From positions 186,001 through 250,000 of the forward strand of contig CAYXYB010000001.1 in the NCBI GenBank assembly GCA_964469215.1: a DNA stretch of 64,000 nucleotides, written 5' to 3'. The first letter of the stretch is position 1. Every line of letters starts with the position of its first letter. Made by a program: the position numbers and the translations under genes. The DNA comes from SKPS01 sp964469215 (GTDB taxonomy: Bacteria; Bacteroidota; Bacteroidia; Bacteroidales; SKPS01). Below, one piece after another: positions 35,322 to 45,206 of the stretch. The notes beneath the pieces were generated by a model, which made no database searches, was not told the origin of the DNA, and saw nothing but the letters and a program-made list of their open reading frames with translations.

Positions 35322-36851
35322 ATGAAAAAATTCATAATCCTGTTCATGTTCATATCCCTGTTCCATATCTGCTTTGCACAGGACACCACATTCAACAGAC
35401 TCGTAGAATCCTTCCCCGGAACCTTAATGATCAATGCAATCCGGAGCCATGGAGATAATTACTATTGCCTGGTATTACAGGTTGATACCCCGAACAATCA
35501 ATATCAACAATATGGCATCCTTAAATTGAACAGTTCGTTTGATGTTGTCGATTCTTCACTTATTAATATTTCCAAAGCTGTTATTCTTATGTACGGTTTA
35601 GGATTTGATATTTCGATTCACGATAGTACTCTGATCGCTGCTGGTACCGTCAGGGATAGTCCACAAAATTCAATTTACAATGGGTATCTTGCCAAATTCA
35701 ACAAAGACCTGGACACCATCTGGACCAAGGAGATTGCCCATCCTGATACTGCTTACGCTGACACCTGCCAGACACCATGGGTTGTTTTGACTGATGTGAA
35801 GGTTACACCCACAGGAGACTACCTGATATCGGGCAACTATAACCATCAGTGCCAGGGAGCCAGAAACAGATTGTTCATCCTAAAAATGGATCCCAATGGG
35901 GCAATCCTTTGGTGGAAGTTCTACCCTCAGTTCATAGCCCAAGATGGACTTATCGGAGGGATCGAACTGGCATCAGAAGACTCAGGTTTCTATTTTAAAG
36001 CTTTTATAAATCCACAGCAACGATTGTATAAACTTGACAAAAATGGGAATATCCAATGGTCAATCCCTGTCAATCTTAATCCAACAAAAGCCAGTTATTA
36101 TGGTTTGAGAGAATACGGTGACAACATAATAGTAGCTAATGCTTACTATACAGGAACGATTTTTAGTAAGTTATGTGTAACAAGTGTAAATATTAAGACA
36201 CAAAGCATCAACTGGGAGAAGAACTTCCCTGACAATTGGTTAAATTCGATATTTTTAAGAGGGGAAACCATGAGAATTGAGATCACAAAAAGCGGGAACA
36301 TCGCCATTGGCATGTCTGGCATGCAGAATGGTAAAAGGCCGGAGATCCTGTTGCTGGATCAGAACGGAAACATCCTGTGGAACCGTTATTATACTTATGG
36401 GACTTCACAACCCTATGCCATGGATATGGAGTTTAACGATATAGTGTTGTGTGATGACGGAGGCTTTCTTTTAGGGGGAACCCTAAACGATCCCCAAATA
36501 GACACACTTTTTATGAAAGCCTAGCTGATAAAAACAGACAGCAACGGTTTTGCACCCGGTGTCATTACAGTGTCAGTGGAGGAACAAACAATAGTGATTA
36601 AACGAGAACCACCGATATTGTACCCGGTACCGGCCATAGAGCAACTTAATATCAGGTTTCAGGAATCTCTTAAAGACCAACTTTTCATCGAAGTATTCAG
36701 CCTAAACGGTCAACAGGTGCTTCAAAAACAGTTGCCTTCGTTCGACACCGAGTACCGAATAGCTATCCATGACCTGCCTGCAGGCACTTATGTGATAAGG
36801 CTATCCACGGGGCAGGAGTTGTTGTATAATGGAAGGTTTGTGAAGGAGTGA
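35322..36851 (+). pseudogene. T9SS cargo gene interrupted by an in-frame TAG
   Basis: Begins MKKFIILFMFISLFHICFAQ (signal peptide) and continues as a propeller-like protein with repeated KFNKDLDTIWTKE / KLDKNGNIQWS / LLDQNGNILWN units. A TAG at 36522-36524 stops the frame after LFMKA. The same frame then continues without shift (LIKTDSNGFAPGVITV) to a complete T9SS sorting domain (LYPVPAIEQLNIRF ... DLPAGTYVIRLSTG) ending at 36851. The residue replaced would fit tryptophan (TGG to TAG). Without read-through the product loses its secretion signal for the outer-membrane step. It is therefore a recent pseudogene or a base-calling error. Confidence 0.85.
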
Positions 36852-36853
36852 GA

Positions 36854-36916
36854 TTGGCTGTTGGCCGTTGGCTTTTGGCTTGTAATTTAAAATTCGTAAT
36901 TCGAAATTCTTAATTC
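36854..36916. repeat. Heptamer array between convergent genes
   Basis: Nine 7-mers in register: TTGGCTG, TTGGCCG, TTGGCTT, TTGGCTT, GTAATTT, AAAATTC, GTAATTC, GAAATTC, TTAATTC. The word changes halfway from TTGGCNN to NNAATTC while the period stays at 7. It ends exactly at the stop codon of the receptor gene. Confidence 0.85.
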
Positions 36917-39315
36917 TAAATACCCTCCTCCTCCATCTGGAACGGAGTCTTGTCCTCCTCTTTGTCTTTGATGCCGAAGTTGTACCTTATGTTGATGCCG
37001 AAACGCTGATTGTCGGTGTACCTGTCGCCGGAGGTGATAACTGAGCCCTGGTTTAGTTCGAATGATGTTACCATGGTTCTGAGCACATCCCTTGCACTCA
37101 GGGTTATTCTGAGCTTCTTATTGAGCAATGTCTGCGTTAAGCCGAGGTTAAGCATGCCAAAGGTCTCCAGCTCATAGAAGTTGTAGTTGCCTTTGTGCAT
37201 AAGAAAACCGCTGAGAGTTAGCCTGGTCTCTTTGAAAATAGTGAGGGAATGATAGGTGAAGAATCGCCAGCTTCCCCTCTTGTAACTAAAAGGTTGATTT
37301 TCATAAAACCCGTCATATTCGGTGTAGTTATACTGACCACCCAGGGCGAAGAAATAATTTTTTCCCGGAGGTATTCCTATTAAACCCCTGAGATAGGTCT
37401 CACGGTTCTTGCCGAGGTTATCCCACGTTCTTACAGCAGCTTTTTCCGGAGAATCATCCTGATACACTACCGGCGAAAAGATGTCCCGGGTGTAATTCCT
37501 GCCAATGGCTGCAACCGGAAACTCGTTATAGCTGATATTCAGTTCGAAATTGTCGGTGAACTGAGGTTTAAGCGCCGGATTACCTGTTTCATAAAGAAAC
37601 TGGTCAACAATTCGTATCGTTGGGTTGAGACTCTGGTAATCGGGGCGGTTTATGGTTTTTCTGTAAATGATAAAACCACGCAATTCGATTTTGCCAAGCG
37701 AAAATAGTTTTCTGCTGAGGTAAAGGTAGGGGAACCAGTCGGCACGGTTTACCAGGAAGCTTGTGTCGACAGGCACTGACTGCTTCCCGAACATGCCGGT
37801 ATATTCCATACGAACCCCCGCCTTCAGCAGAATATCCCACATCAGGGTACGGGAAGCCTGTGCATATCCAGCTGTGATGTTTTCGCCATAGCTGTAACTG
37901 TTCGACCGGCGGGGATCATAAACAGCACTGTCTTTAATATTGGTAAAAAATTCTGCATCACTCCCCACATCCTGCCAGGTTGTTTTTGCACCTGTTTCAC
38001 CCTTTATACCGAAAGGGAGCTGCAGGGCAAGATCGCTCTGGAAAAGGAGAAAATGCCTGTTCTGAAGGTTGCTTCCGCTGCCGGCAACCACAGTGGTGAG
38101 AGGAAAGGAATAATCAGAACTGTAATCCTGATCCAGGTCGCTGCCGGTATAACCGTAACCAAATCTGGTATCCCATTCGTTCCCGGTTGTATCCAGTTTA
38201 ACTATCAGGCCTAAATCCTGTTGGATATTAAAAAAACCGGTGTAATTGTTGACTGCATTGTCGCTTTTCATCGCTGTGATAAACTCTGCTGTCTCCAGCC
38301 TGTTGAGGTTCTTCCCTTCCGATTCCCTGAAGCTCAGGTTTATCCTTCCATCATAGCTGAAGGTGATGTTCTCTTTTATGTCGTAGTTGATACCATAGCC
38401 AACATATCCCTGCCTGCTGAGGCTTCGTGTCCTGGCTTCCTGCACCAGAAAGGTATCGGGCCACATCAGGCGGCTTGCATTGATCTCTTCAAGCATCTCG
38501 TTGGAGTTGTAATTGACGTTGATGTACCTTGTACTCTTGTCGCCGCTGTTGTTGAAGGTAAATCCCACAAAATGGTTTCCGTAGAAACCCTGGTTCATCC
38601 CGACGTTTACCGAGCCGAACTTTCCGATCTTGTATCCCTTTTTCAGAATAATATTGATAATTCCACCTGAGCTTGCCGCATCATATTTTGTTGAGGGCGT
38701 CCTGAGAACCTCTATACGTTCGACACTTCCCGGAGGAAGGCTTCTCAGGATGGTGTTGATGTCCTGGCTGCTCATCTTCTGCTCCCTGCCGTTGATATAA
38801 ACTTTTGCCGGGGTGGCGCTGTTAAGGTATATACCTCCGTCCTGATCAACAAACAGACCGGGAGTACTCTCAAGAACCTCAAGGGTACTTGTTGCGATGT
38901 TTGCCAAAGGCTCCGGGTCTATGATCATCTTGTCATCCTCCTGGCGTATCAGTGGCCGTGTGGCAGTAACAGTAAAAGCCCCCAGCTCACTTATCCTATC
39001 TTTCATCCTAAGTTCAACACTTTCACCACCTGATCTTACCAGCACCGTTTTCTCCAGTGGCTGATAGCTTACATGGCTCACTTCGAGGTTATATATTCCC
39101 GGCTTCAGGCGATCAAAAACCGCAACACCGTTGCTGTTTGTAAAGGTACTTGCTGTTGATGAATCGATGGTGTTGACTGTACTGACAACTGCACCTGGCA
39201 ATGGTTGCCTGTCAACATCCCGGACTGTTACTGTCAGAGTCTGAGCTATCAACCCCGATGAAGAAACGATGGACATCAACAAAAACAAAATAAACCTCAG
39301 CATAAATTTTATCAT
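36916..39315 (-). CDS. TonB-dependent receptor-like outer-membrane protein
   Basis: A 799-residue outer-membrane beta-barrel of the TonB-receptor type. In order: a signal peptide (FILFLLMSIVSSSGLIAQ), a carboxypeptidase-regulatory-like beta-sandwich (about 28-105, LTVTVRDVDRQPLPGAVV), a plug domain (about 120-225, IIDPEPLANIATSTLEVLESTPG and GSVERIEVLRTPSTKYDA), then a barrel ending GINIRYNFGIKD. It belongs to the outer-membrane beta-barrel family without a SusD partner nearby, so a polysaccharide-utilisation role is not supported. ATGs at 39315 and 39303 are both possible starts. Confidence 0.88.
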   Translation of the reverse strand: MIKFMLRFILFLLMSIVSSSGLIAQTLTVTVRDVDRQPLPGAVVSTVNTIDSSTASTFTNSNGVAVFDRLKPGIYNLEVSHVSYQPLEKTVLVRSGGESVELRMKDRISELGAFTVTATRPLIRQEDDKMIIDPEPLANIATSTLEVLESTPGLFVDQDGGIYLNSATPAKVYINGREQKMSSQDINTILRSLPPGSVERIEVLRTPSTKYDAASSGGIINIILKKGYKIGKFGSVNVGMNQGFYGNHFVGFTFNNSGDKSTRYINVNYNSNEMLEEINASRLMWPDTFLVQEARTRSLSRQGYVGYGINYDIKENITFSYDGRINLSFRESEGKNLNRLETAEFITAMKSDNAVNNYTGFFNIQQDLGLIVKLDTTGNEWDTRFGYGYTGSDLDQDYSSDYSFPLTTVVAGSGSNLQNRHFLLFQSDLALQLPFGIKGETGAKTTWQDVGSDAEFFTNIKDSAVYDPRRSNSYSYGENITAGYAQASRTLMWDILLKAGVRMEYTGMFGKQSVPVDTSFLVNRADWFPYLYLSRKLFSLGKIELRGFIIYRKTINRPDYQSLNPTIRIVDQFLYETGNPALKPQFTDNFELNISYNEFPVAAIGRNYTRDIFSPVVYQDDSPEKAAVRTWDNLGKNRETYLRGLIGIPPGKNYFFALGGQYNYTEYDGFYENQPFSYKRGSWRFFTYHSLTIFKETRLTLSGFLMHKGNYNFYELETFGMLNLGLTQTLLNKKLRITLSARDVLRTMVTSFELNQGSVITSGDRYTDNQRFGINIRYNFGIKDKEEDKTPFQMEEEGI

Positions 39316-39417
39316 CAGGATTAATAATTCATTTTTTCATTGATTCCTGTTCTCCGGGGAAACCTCCATCAGATCTGACCGGCAAAAGTAGATATAATCT
39401 TAAAAGAAGAAATCAAC

Positions 39418-39425
39418 TATCTTTG
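39418..39425 (+). promoter_or_regulatory. -7 element of cysS
   Basis: TATCTTTG, 27 bp before the ATG at 39453; it rules out the longer frame beginning at 39423. Confidence 0.6.
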
Positions 39426-39452
39426 CGGTTCAAATCAACATTATCGAAAGAA

Positions 39453-40919
39453 ATGGATACAAACCTCAGGGTTTACAATACACTCACCAGGAAGAAGGAG
39501 CCATTCAAACCTGCCAGTCCGCCACATGTAGGCATGTATGTATGCGGGCCAACAGTCTATGGTGAAGGACACCTGGGACATGCTCGCCCTGCCATAACCT
39601 TCGATCTTATATTTCGGTATCTTCTTCATCTCGGGTATAAGGTGCGTTATGTGAGGAACATCACCGATGTAGGTCACCTGGAAAACGATGCTGACGAAGG
39701 GGAGGACAAGATTGCAAAAAAGGCCCGTCTGGAGCAGGTTGAACCCATGGAGGTTGCACAGAGGTACACCAACAGCTACCGCGACAACATGCAGTCTCTT
39801 AACGTATTGTCACCCTCGATAGAGCCACTTGCATCGGGTCATATACCTGAGCAGATACAGTTTGTAGAGAGGATCCTTGAAGGGGGATACGGTTACGAAA
39901 CCAATGGCTCTGTTTATTTCGATGTTGAAAAGTACAACAATACTCATCATTACGGCATCCTCTCAGGTCGCAAAATTGAAGACCTTCAGAGCAGTTGCCG
40001 CGAGCTTGACGGACAGGATGAGAAGCGCAGTCCTCTCGATTTCGCTTTATGGAAGAAGGCAGCTCCCGAACATATCATGCAGTGGAGGTCACCCTGGAGT
40101 GAAGGCTTCCCCGGCTGGCACATGGAGTGTTCTGCCATGGGGGCCAAATACCTCGGCGAGACCTTCGACATACACGGTGGTGGAATGGACCTTCTGTTCC
40201 CTCACCACGAAGCTGAAATAGCTCAGGCGGTGGCTGCATCAGGAAAACAACCTGTCCGCTACTGGCTGCACAACAACATGATAACCATCAACGGCCAGAA
40301 AATGGGCAAGTCGCTTGGTAACTTCATCACCCTGCACGAATTCTTCACAGGTAACCATCCCAGCCTCGAACAGCCCTACGAACCGATGGTGATACGCTTC
40401 TTCATGCTTCAGGCACACTACCGCAGCACCCTCGACTTCACCAACGAAGCACTGCAGGCTGCCGGCAAAGGACTTAAAAGGCTTTTAGACGGATTGCAGA
40501 CACTTAAATCCCTGAACTCAAACGGAACATCATCATTCGATACCGAAGAACTGGAAAAGCAATGCCACGAAGCAATGCTCGACGACTTCAACAGCCCTGT
40601 GGCCATAGCCCTGCTTTTCGACGGACTCAGGTATATCAATCAGGTTAAGGACGGAAAAGCGGAGATCGACCAGAAAACCCTCGAAAACCTAAGAAGGATA
40701 TACGATACTTTTCTGTTCGAAATATTCGGCCTGAAAGAGCAGGAAGGCGGAAATCCAGAGATGATAAACACCCTGATGCAGACCATCATCCACATCCGTA
40801 ATGAAGCCCGCAAAAACAAAGACTTCGCCACATCCGACATGATACGCGACAAGCTTGCTGCTGCCGGCATCATCCTCAAGGACTCGAAAGAGGGTACGGA
40901 GTGGCAGTTCGATGGATGA
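39453..40919 (+). CDS. cysS: Cysteinyl-tRNA synthetase
   Basis: A 488-residue class I aminoacyl-tRNA synthetase charging tRNA-Cys. The HIGH-type motif is EGHLGHARPA, the KMSKS-type motif is KMGKSLGN, and zinc ligands include CGPTVYG, WHMECSA and HHEAE. The start at 39453 gives MDTNLRVYNTLTRKKEPF, a normal N-terminus. It is followed 26 bp later by the M28 peptidase, probably in one operon. Confidence 0.97.
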   Translation: MDTNLRVYNTLTRKKEPFKPASPPHVGMYVCGPTVYGEGHLGHARPAITFDLIFRYLLHLGYKVRYVRNITDVGHLENDADEGEDKIAKKARLEQVEPMEVAQRYTNSYRDNMQSLNVLSPSIEPLASGHIPEQIQFVERILEGGYGYETNGSVYFDVEKYNNTHHYGILSGRKIEDLQSSCRELDGQDEKRSPLDFALWKKAAPEHIMQWRSPWSEGFPGWHMECSAMGAKYLGETFDIHGGGMDLLFPHHEAEIAQAVAASGKQPVRYWLHNNMITINGQKMGKSLGNFITLHEFFTGNHPSLEQPYEPMVIRFFMLQAHYRSTLDFTNEALQAAGKGLKRLLDGLQTLKSLNSNGTSSFDTEELEKQCHEAMLDDFNSPVAIALLFDGLRYINQVKDGKAEIDQKTLENLRRIYDTFLFEIFGLKEQEGGNPEMINTLMQTIIHIRNEARKNKDFATSDMIRDKLAAAGIILKDSKEGTEWQFDG

Positions 40920-40945
40920 CATCACGATTTTAACATTTATTAAAG

Positions 40946-41935
40946 ATGAAGCACCTCTTATTTATTCTGATAGCCATCGCCCTGTTCTCTTTTACCGGAT
41001 GTAAACAAAAACGGCAGACGACTCCTGAAACGCCTGATGAAGGCAGGCCAACGGTTACAGTTCCATCTTTCGATGCCGACTCGGCTTATGCCTTTGTGGC
41101 GGCTCAGACTGCGTTTGGTCCCAGGGTACCCGGCACAAAAGCTCATACCGGATGTGCAGCCTGGCTTGAGGAGACCCTTGGCAGGTTTACCCATAACATC
41201 ACCACACAACGCTTTGTTTCACGTGCATGGAATAACCAGATACTGAACGGTGTAAACATCATTGGCTCTTTCAACCCTGAAGCCCGTAAACGAATTCTTC
41301 TCTGTGCACACTGGGATTCAAGGCCTTATGCCGACCACGACCCCGATTTAGCTAATCACAGAAAACCGATAGACGGTGCCAACGACGGTGCCAGTGGCGT
41401 TGGTGTCCTGCTGGAATTAGCCCGGCTTATTCGTGATCACGGCATCGAAACCGGCATCGACATCATCTTCTTCGACCTTGAAGATTATGGCGAACCTCAG
41501 GATGAATACACCGATAATCGTGATACCTGGGCCCTCGGATCACAATACTGGGCAGCAACACCTCACACTCCCGGATATCACGCTGCATTCGGCATTCTGC
41601 TCGACATGGTGGGAGCCAAAGATGCAACCTTCTACCTGGAGGGAACCTCAATGTCATACGCTCCTGAAATCATGAGAAGGGTATGGCGTACCGCCCACCA
41701 GCTTGGTTATACAAACTATTTCATCTTGCAGGAAAGCAACCCTATCACCGACGACCATTACTATATCAATAAGATAGCAGGTATCCCAACCATTGATATC
41801 ATCCATCAGGACCCCGCTACAAAATCAGGTTTTTTTAAATACTGGCACACCGTAAACGACAATATCGACAATATCGATAAAAACACCTTAAAAGCCGTCG
41901 GGCAGACGGTGCTGCAGGTGGTTTACAGTTACTGA
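40946..41935 (+). CDS. M28-family peptidase / glutaminyl cyclase-like lipoprotein
   Basis: A 329-residue lipoprotein (LFILIAIALFSFTGC lipobox). The M28 zinc-enzyme core is clear: CAHWDSRPYAD (His ligand), DGANDGASGVGVLLELA (Asp ligand), FFDLEDYG (Glu), and the late DDHYYINKIAGIPTIDI with its histidine. The motif set and C-terminal WHTVNDNIDNI are those of glutaminyl-peptide cyclotransferases, which form N-terminal pyroglutamate; in Bacteroidota this matters because Gln is often exposed after signal cleavage. A peptidase activity cannot be excluded. Confidence 0.88.
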   Translation: MKHLLFILIAIALFSFTGCKQKRQTTPETPDEGRPTVTVPSFDADSAYAFVAAQTAFGPRVPGTKAHTGCAAWLEETLGRFTHNITTQRFVSRAWNNQILNGVNIIGSFNPEARKRILLCAHWDSRPYADHDPDLANHRKPIDGANDGASGVGVLLELARLIRDHGIETGIDIIFFDLEDYGEPQDEYTDNRDTWALGSQYWAATPHTPGYHAAFGILLDMVGAKDATFYLEGTSMSYAPEIMRRVWRTAHQLGYTNYFILQESNPITDDHYYINKIAGIPTIDIIHQDPATKSGFFKYWHTVNDNIDNIDKNTLKAVGQTVLQVVYSY

Positions 41936-41936
41936 G

Positions 41937-43292
41937 TTACAACAACTCATTCGCCAGGTTGGCGAGTTCTGACCGCTCCCCTTTTTCGAGTCGCACATGA
42001 GCATATATCGGATGATGCTTGATCTTGTCGATCAGGTATGAAAGTCCGTTCGACTGCGAGTCGAGATAAGGGGTGTCTATCTGGTATATATCGCCGGTGA
42101 AGATTATCTTGGTGTTCTCTCCTGCCCTTGAAATGATGGTTTTCACCTCATGCGGGGTGAGGTTCTGCGCCTCATCAACAATAAACACGATATTTGAAAA
42201 GCTTCTACCCCTGATATATGCCAGCGGTTGTATCACCAGCTTCTCTTTCTCGAGAAGCTCATCAAACTGATGGTACTCCTTATCCCGTTCATCGAACTGG
42301 TTTTTGATGAATTTCAGGTTGTCGTAAAGCGGTTCCATATAAGGGTTGAGCTTCGCACCTATGTCTCCCGGAAGGAATCCGATATCCTTGTTACTCAATG
42401 GCACGATAGGCCTTGCCAGGTAAACCTGCCTGTAGTTGCGGCGCATTTCAAGGGCACCGGCCAACGCAAGCAGTGTTTTTCCGGTGCCGGCAACACCCTG
42501 CAGTGTTACCAGCTTCACCTCCGGTTTCAGGATGGCGTGCAGAGCAAACACCTGCTCCGCATTGCGGGGAGTTATACGTTGTATGGTTCGCTTCTCTACC
42601 CTCTCTATCAACGCAGTAATTGGATCATAACAGGCCATTGCAGAAGCACTGTGGTTCTTCAGAATGAAATAGTGATTTGGTACAGGAGTGTCTATACCCA
42701 GATCCTTCGGAGTGCATCCCCCTTCCTGATATATTTTGTCAATCACAGCCTTATCAACATTCTCTATCAGAGTCTTACCCGAATAGAGCTGCTCAAGGTC
42801 GTGTATCCTCCCGGTTTGGAAATCCTCGGCAGCAATGTTCAATGCTTTTGCCTTCAACCTGAGGTTAACATCCTTGGTAACCAGGATAACATTCCGGTTG
42901 GGATACTCATTCTGAAGGTAGGTAGCCACATTAAGGATCCTGTGGTCAGCCTTCTTCTCGCCAAAAATCTTCTCTGCATCCATCTCCAGCGGCTTGTGGA
43001 AGCCATTCATCTCTACTTTGAAATTGCCACAATCAGGGTGATCGAGCGGTATCCAGTCCTGTAATCCATGGTACATCCCTGCCAGCCTGTCGATGATCCT
43101 GATGAACTCCCTTGCCTCGAAATTTTTGGTGTCGTTCCCTTTTTTGAAATTGTCGAGTTCCTCGAGAACGGTGATCGGAATCACTACGTCATTATCTTCA
43201 AAACTGTGTATTGCACTGTGATTGTAGATAATCACCGAAGTGTCAAGCACGAAGATCTTCTTCTCCTTCGTGACAGATGATTTTTTCGCCAT
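41937..43292 (-). CDS. PhoH-family protein with N-terminal PIN domain
   Basis: A 451-residue PIN-PhoH protein. The N-terminal PIN nuclease domain (about 12-150) shows FVLDTSVIIYN, acidic residues and VTKDVNLRLKA. The C-terminal ATPase has Walker A GVAGTGKTLLAL and Walker B NIVFIVDEAQNLTP. Such proteins act in RNA degradation as combined ribonuclease/helicase. It converges with the peptidase gene almost end to end (1-bp gap). Confidence 0.94.
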   Translation of the reverse strand: MAKKSSVTKEKKIFVLDTSVIIYNHSAIHSFEDNDVVIPITVLEELDNFKKGNDTKNFEAREFIRIIDRLAGMYHGLQDWIPLDHPDCGNFKVEMNGFHKPLEMDAEKIFGEKKADHRILNVATYLQNEYPNRNVILVTKDVNLRLKAKALNIAAEDFQTGRIHDLEQLYSGKTLIENVDKAVIDKIYQEGGCTPKDLGIDTPVPNHYFILKNHSASAMACYDPITALIERVEKRTIQRITPRNAEQVFALHAILKPEVKLVTLQGVAGTGKTLLALAGALEMRRNYRQVYLARPIVPLSNKDIGFLPGDIGAKLNPYMEPLYDNLKFIKNQFDERDKEYHQFDELLEKEKLVIQPLAYIRGRSFSNIVFIVDEAQNLTPHEVKTIISRAGENTKIIFTGDIYQIDTPYLDSQSNGLSYLIDKIKHHPIYAHVRLEKGERSELANLANELL

Positions 43293-43415
43293 ATCAAAGA
43301 ATAGATTTGGTGTAAAAATAAATGATACCGTGCTGGGTAGAGCCTGTCAACCACCAAACATACTAACACCACCTGGTTAATAATGTATATTTGAAAGACC
43401 GGTCACCGGTGCCGG

Positions 43416-44576
43416 TTAGTTCAAATCCAGCAGTTCGACGTCGAAAATCAGCGTTGCTTTTGCCGGTATCGGGCCGTAGCCGTTTTCTCCGTAACCAAGA
43501 TTCCAGGGGATGATAAATCGTGCCTTCTCACCTTTGTTAAGAAGCTGAACCCCTTCGTCCCATCCCTTTATAACCTGCCCCTGCCCCAGGACAAACTCAA
43601 ACGGCTGACCGCGTTCAACAGATGAGTCGAATATCTCTCCCGACTCGAAGAAACCGGTATAGTGAACTTTTACCTTGCTTCCTGCTTTTGCAGGTGTACC
43701 TTCGGTCTTGTTGATGATGACATATTGCAAACCCGATTTTGTCTTCTCAACATTCAGCCCTGTGACATCATATGGTTTGGGTCGTTCCACCTCTTCAGCA
43801 TCAACCATCTCCACGTCGAATATCAGTGTTGCCTTCGGAGGTATGGCAGGTGCTCTTCCCGCTTCACCATATGCAAGCTGATAAGGGATGATGAGCCGCG
43901 CGCGGTCGCCGACATTCAGGTATGCAAGGCCCTCTTCCCAGCCAGCTATCACCTGCCTCTTGCCGATGATGATCTCAATAGGCTGGCCACGGTCAACAGA
44001 ACTGTCGAACTTGTCCCCCGACAGAAGATATCCGCTGTAATGAACCTTCACCTTCATGCCTTTCGTAACCTTGATGCCTCCCCCTTTCGAGACAATGATG
44101 TACTGGAGACCGGTTTGTGTAGTAACCGTATCTTTCCCTGCAACGTCATAAGGGCGAGCCCCCGGTTTAAAACCAAGAAGCTCAACATCGAAAACCAGTG
44201 TGGAGTTGGCAGGTATGCTTCCGGTGGCACGATCGCCGTAACCAATGGAAGGAGGAATTACAAATCGTGCCTTGTCGCCTGTCCTCAGCATCGCAATGCC
44301 TTCATCCCAGCCACGGATCACGTGCCCCATGCCAAGAGAAAACTCAAAAGGCATTCCCCTGTCAACGGAACTGTCGAACTTCGTGCTGTCTATAAGCCTG
44401 CCGGTATAGTGTACCGATACCTTGTCGCCTTTCACCGGCTTCTCACCATCTCCACTGCTGATCAGCTCCACCTGCAAACCTGATGCAGTAGTCACAGGCT
44501 GACCCGTCACAAGGGTCTGTACTGTTGTTGTTAATGTCATAATAATAGCAGTGAAAATTAAAATTAATTGTTTCAT
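43416..44576 (-). CDS. FKBP-type peptidyl-prolyl isomerase with three tandem FKBP domains
   Basis: A 386-residue exported isomerase (signal about residues 1-25). Three complete FKBP domains are visible, each with VHYTGRL or VHYSGYL / FDSSVDRGQPFEF / VIKGWDEG / FIIPxxLGYG / IPANSTLVFDVELL signatures, at about 35-135, 160-262 and 290-385. They accelerate Xaa-Pro isomerisation of periplasmic proteins. One- or two-domain forms are common; three in one chain is less so. The third copy has GWDEGVQLLNKGEKA with the same active-site residues, so all three look functional. Confidence 0.93.
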   Translation of the reverse strand: MKQLILIFTAIIMTLTTTVQTLVTGQPVTTASGLQVELISSGDGEKPVKGDKVSVHYTGRLIDSTKFDSSVDRGMPFEFSLGMGHVIRGWDEGIAMLRTGDKARFVIPPSIGYGDRATGSIPANSTLVFDVELLGFKPGARPYDVAGKDTVTTQTGLQYIIVSKGGGIKVTKGMKVKVHYSGYLLSGDKFDSSVDRGQPIEIIIGKRQVIAGWEEGLAYLNVGDRARLIIPYQLAYGEAGRAPAIPPKATLIFDVEMVDAEEVERPKPYDVTGLNVEKTKSGLQYVIINKTEGTPAKAGSKVKVHYTGFFESGEIFDSSVERGQPFEFVLGQGQVIKGWDEGVQLLNKGEKARFIIPWNLGYGENGYGPIPAKATLIFDVELLDLN

Positions 44577-44634
44577 ATAGCAGTGATTTATATGTGATTA
44601 GATTTTTTTTGCGATTTAATAAGCCAGCAATCTA

Positions 44635-45174
44635 TCACTTGCAGCTCTGGTCACACACCTTCACCTTACCTGTGTCGAAACCTTTTTCTTTTAAAATATT
44701 GATAATTTTGTTATAGGTACCATCATCCATTTTGGGTGTTCTTGACAATATCCAGAGATATTTCCTCGAGGGGCCCGAAACCAATGCCCATGAATAATCG
44801 TCTGCCAGTCCAACAACCCAGTATGGAGCCCTGAAAGGCCAGAAAAACTGCACCTTGAGCTTTGCATTGCCCGTTCCTTTAACCACAAAAGCTTTACCTG
44901 TGATTGAGCTTTCGGAACCTTGGGGCGACCCTTTCCTGCATCTGTTCTTAACAATAATATGCTTACCGTTTGGTGCAAAAGCATATTCTGCAGTGGTGCA
45001 ATGACATCCCTCCTGAAACCTTGCAGGATACGAGGCGATCTCATACCATAATCCACTGTACTTATCAAGATCGACATAAGAAACCGTTTGTGGTGCACTT
45101 GTTTTCATGACCTGACAGGAGTTAAAAGTTAAAATCAGGGCAGCAACAACGACAAAGCCCGTGAATGTTTTCAT
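44635..45174 (-). CDS. Lipocalin-family lipoprotein (Blc-like)
   Basis: A 179-residue lipoprotein (FVVVAALILTFNSC) with the lipocalin start DLDKYSGLWYEIASYPARFQEGC, then NRCRKG, and a closing WILSRTPKMDD. Bacterial lipocalins of this Blc type bind lipids at the outer membrane. A conserved cysteine pair (QEGCHC and KVCDQSC) could form a disulfide. Confidence 0.92.
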   Translation of the reverse strand: MKTFTGFVVVAALILTFNSCQVMKTSAPQTVSYVDLDKYSGLWYEIASYPARFQEGCHCTTAEYAFAPNGKHIIVKNRCRKGSPQGSESSITGKAFVVKGTGNAKLKVQFFWPFRAPYWVVGLADDYSWALVSGPSRKYLWILSRTPKMDDGTYNKIINILKEKGFDTGKVKVCDQSCK

Positions 45175-45206
45175 AAATTAAGCCTGTTTTTTAAAACACT
45201 TGAATG

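Noticed and set aside
28334..36524. Possible TAG recoding (TAG for Trp) based on in-frame TAG codons
   Set aside because: TAG ends several intact genes in the window, and the affected frames are pseudogenes; nonsense changes explain it.
36916..39315. SusC-type receptor of a polysaccharide-utilisation locus
   Set aside because: No SusD partner or glycoside hydrolases nearby, and the length (799 residues) is short for SusC.
42228..43064. A 278-codon plus-strand ORF
   Set aside because: Opposite the PhoH gene, which has all its motifs; a shadow.
43397..43417. Fifth heptamer array (GACCGGT, CACCGGT, GCCGGTT)
   Set aside because: Only three units, and the palindromic ACCGGT core makes chance repetition likely.
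43662..44483. A 273-codon plus-strand ORF
   Set aside because: Opposite the triple-FKBP gene; repeated segments reflect the FKBP repeats, not a real protein.
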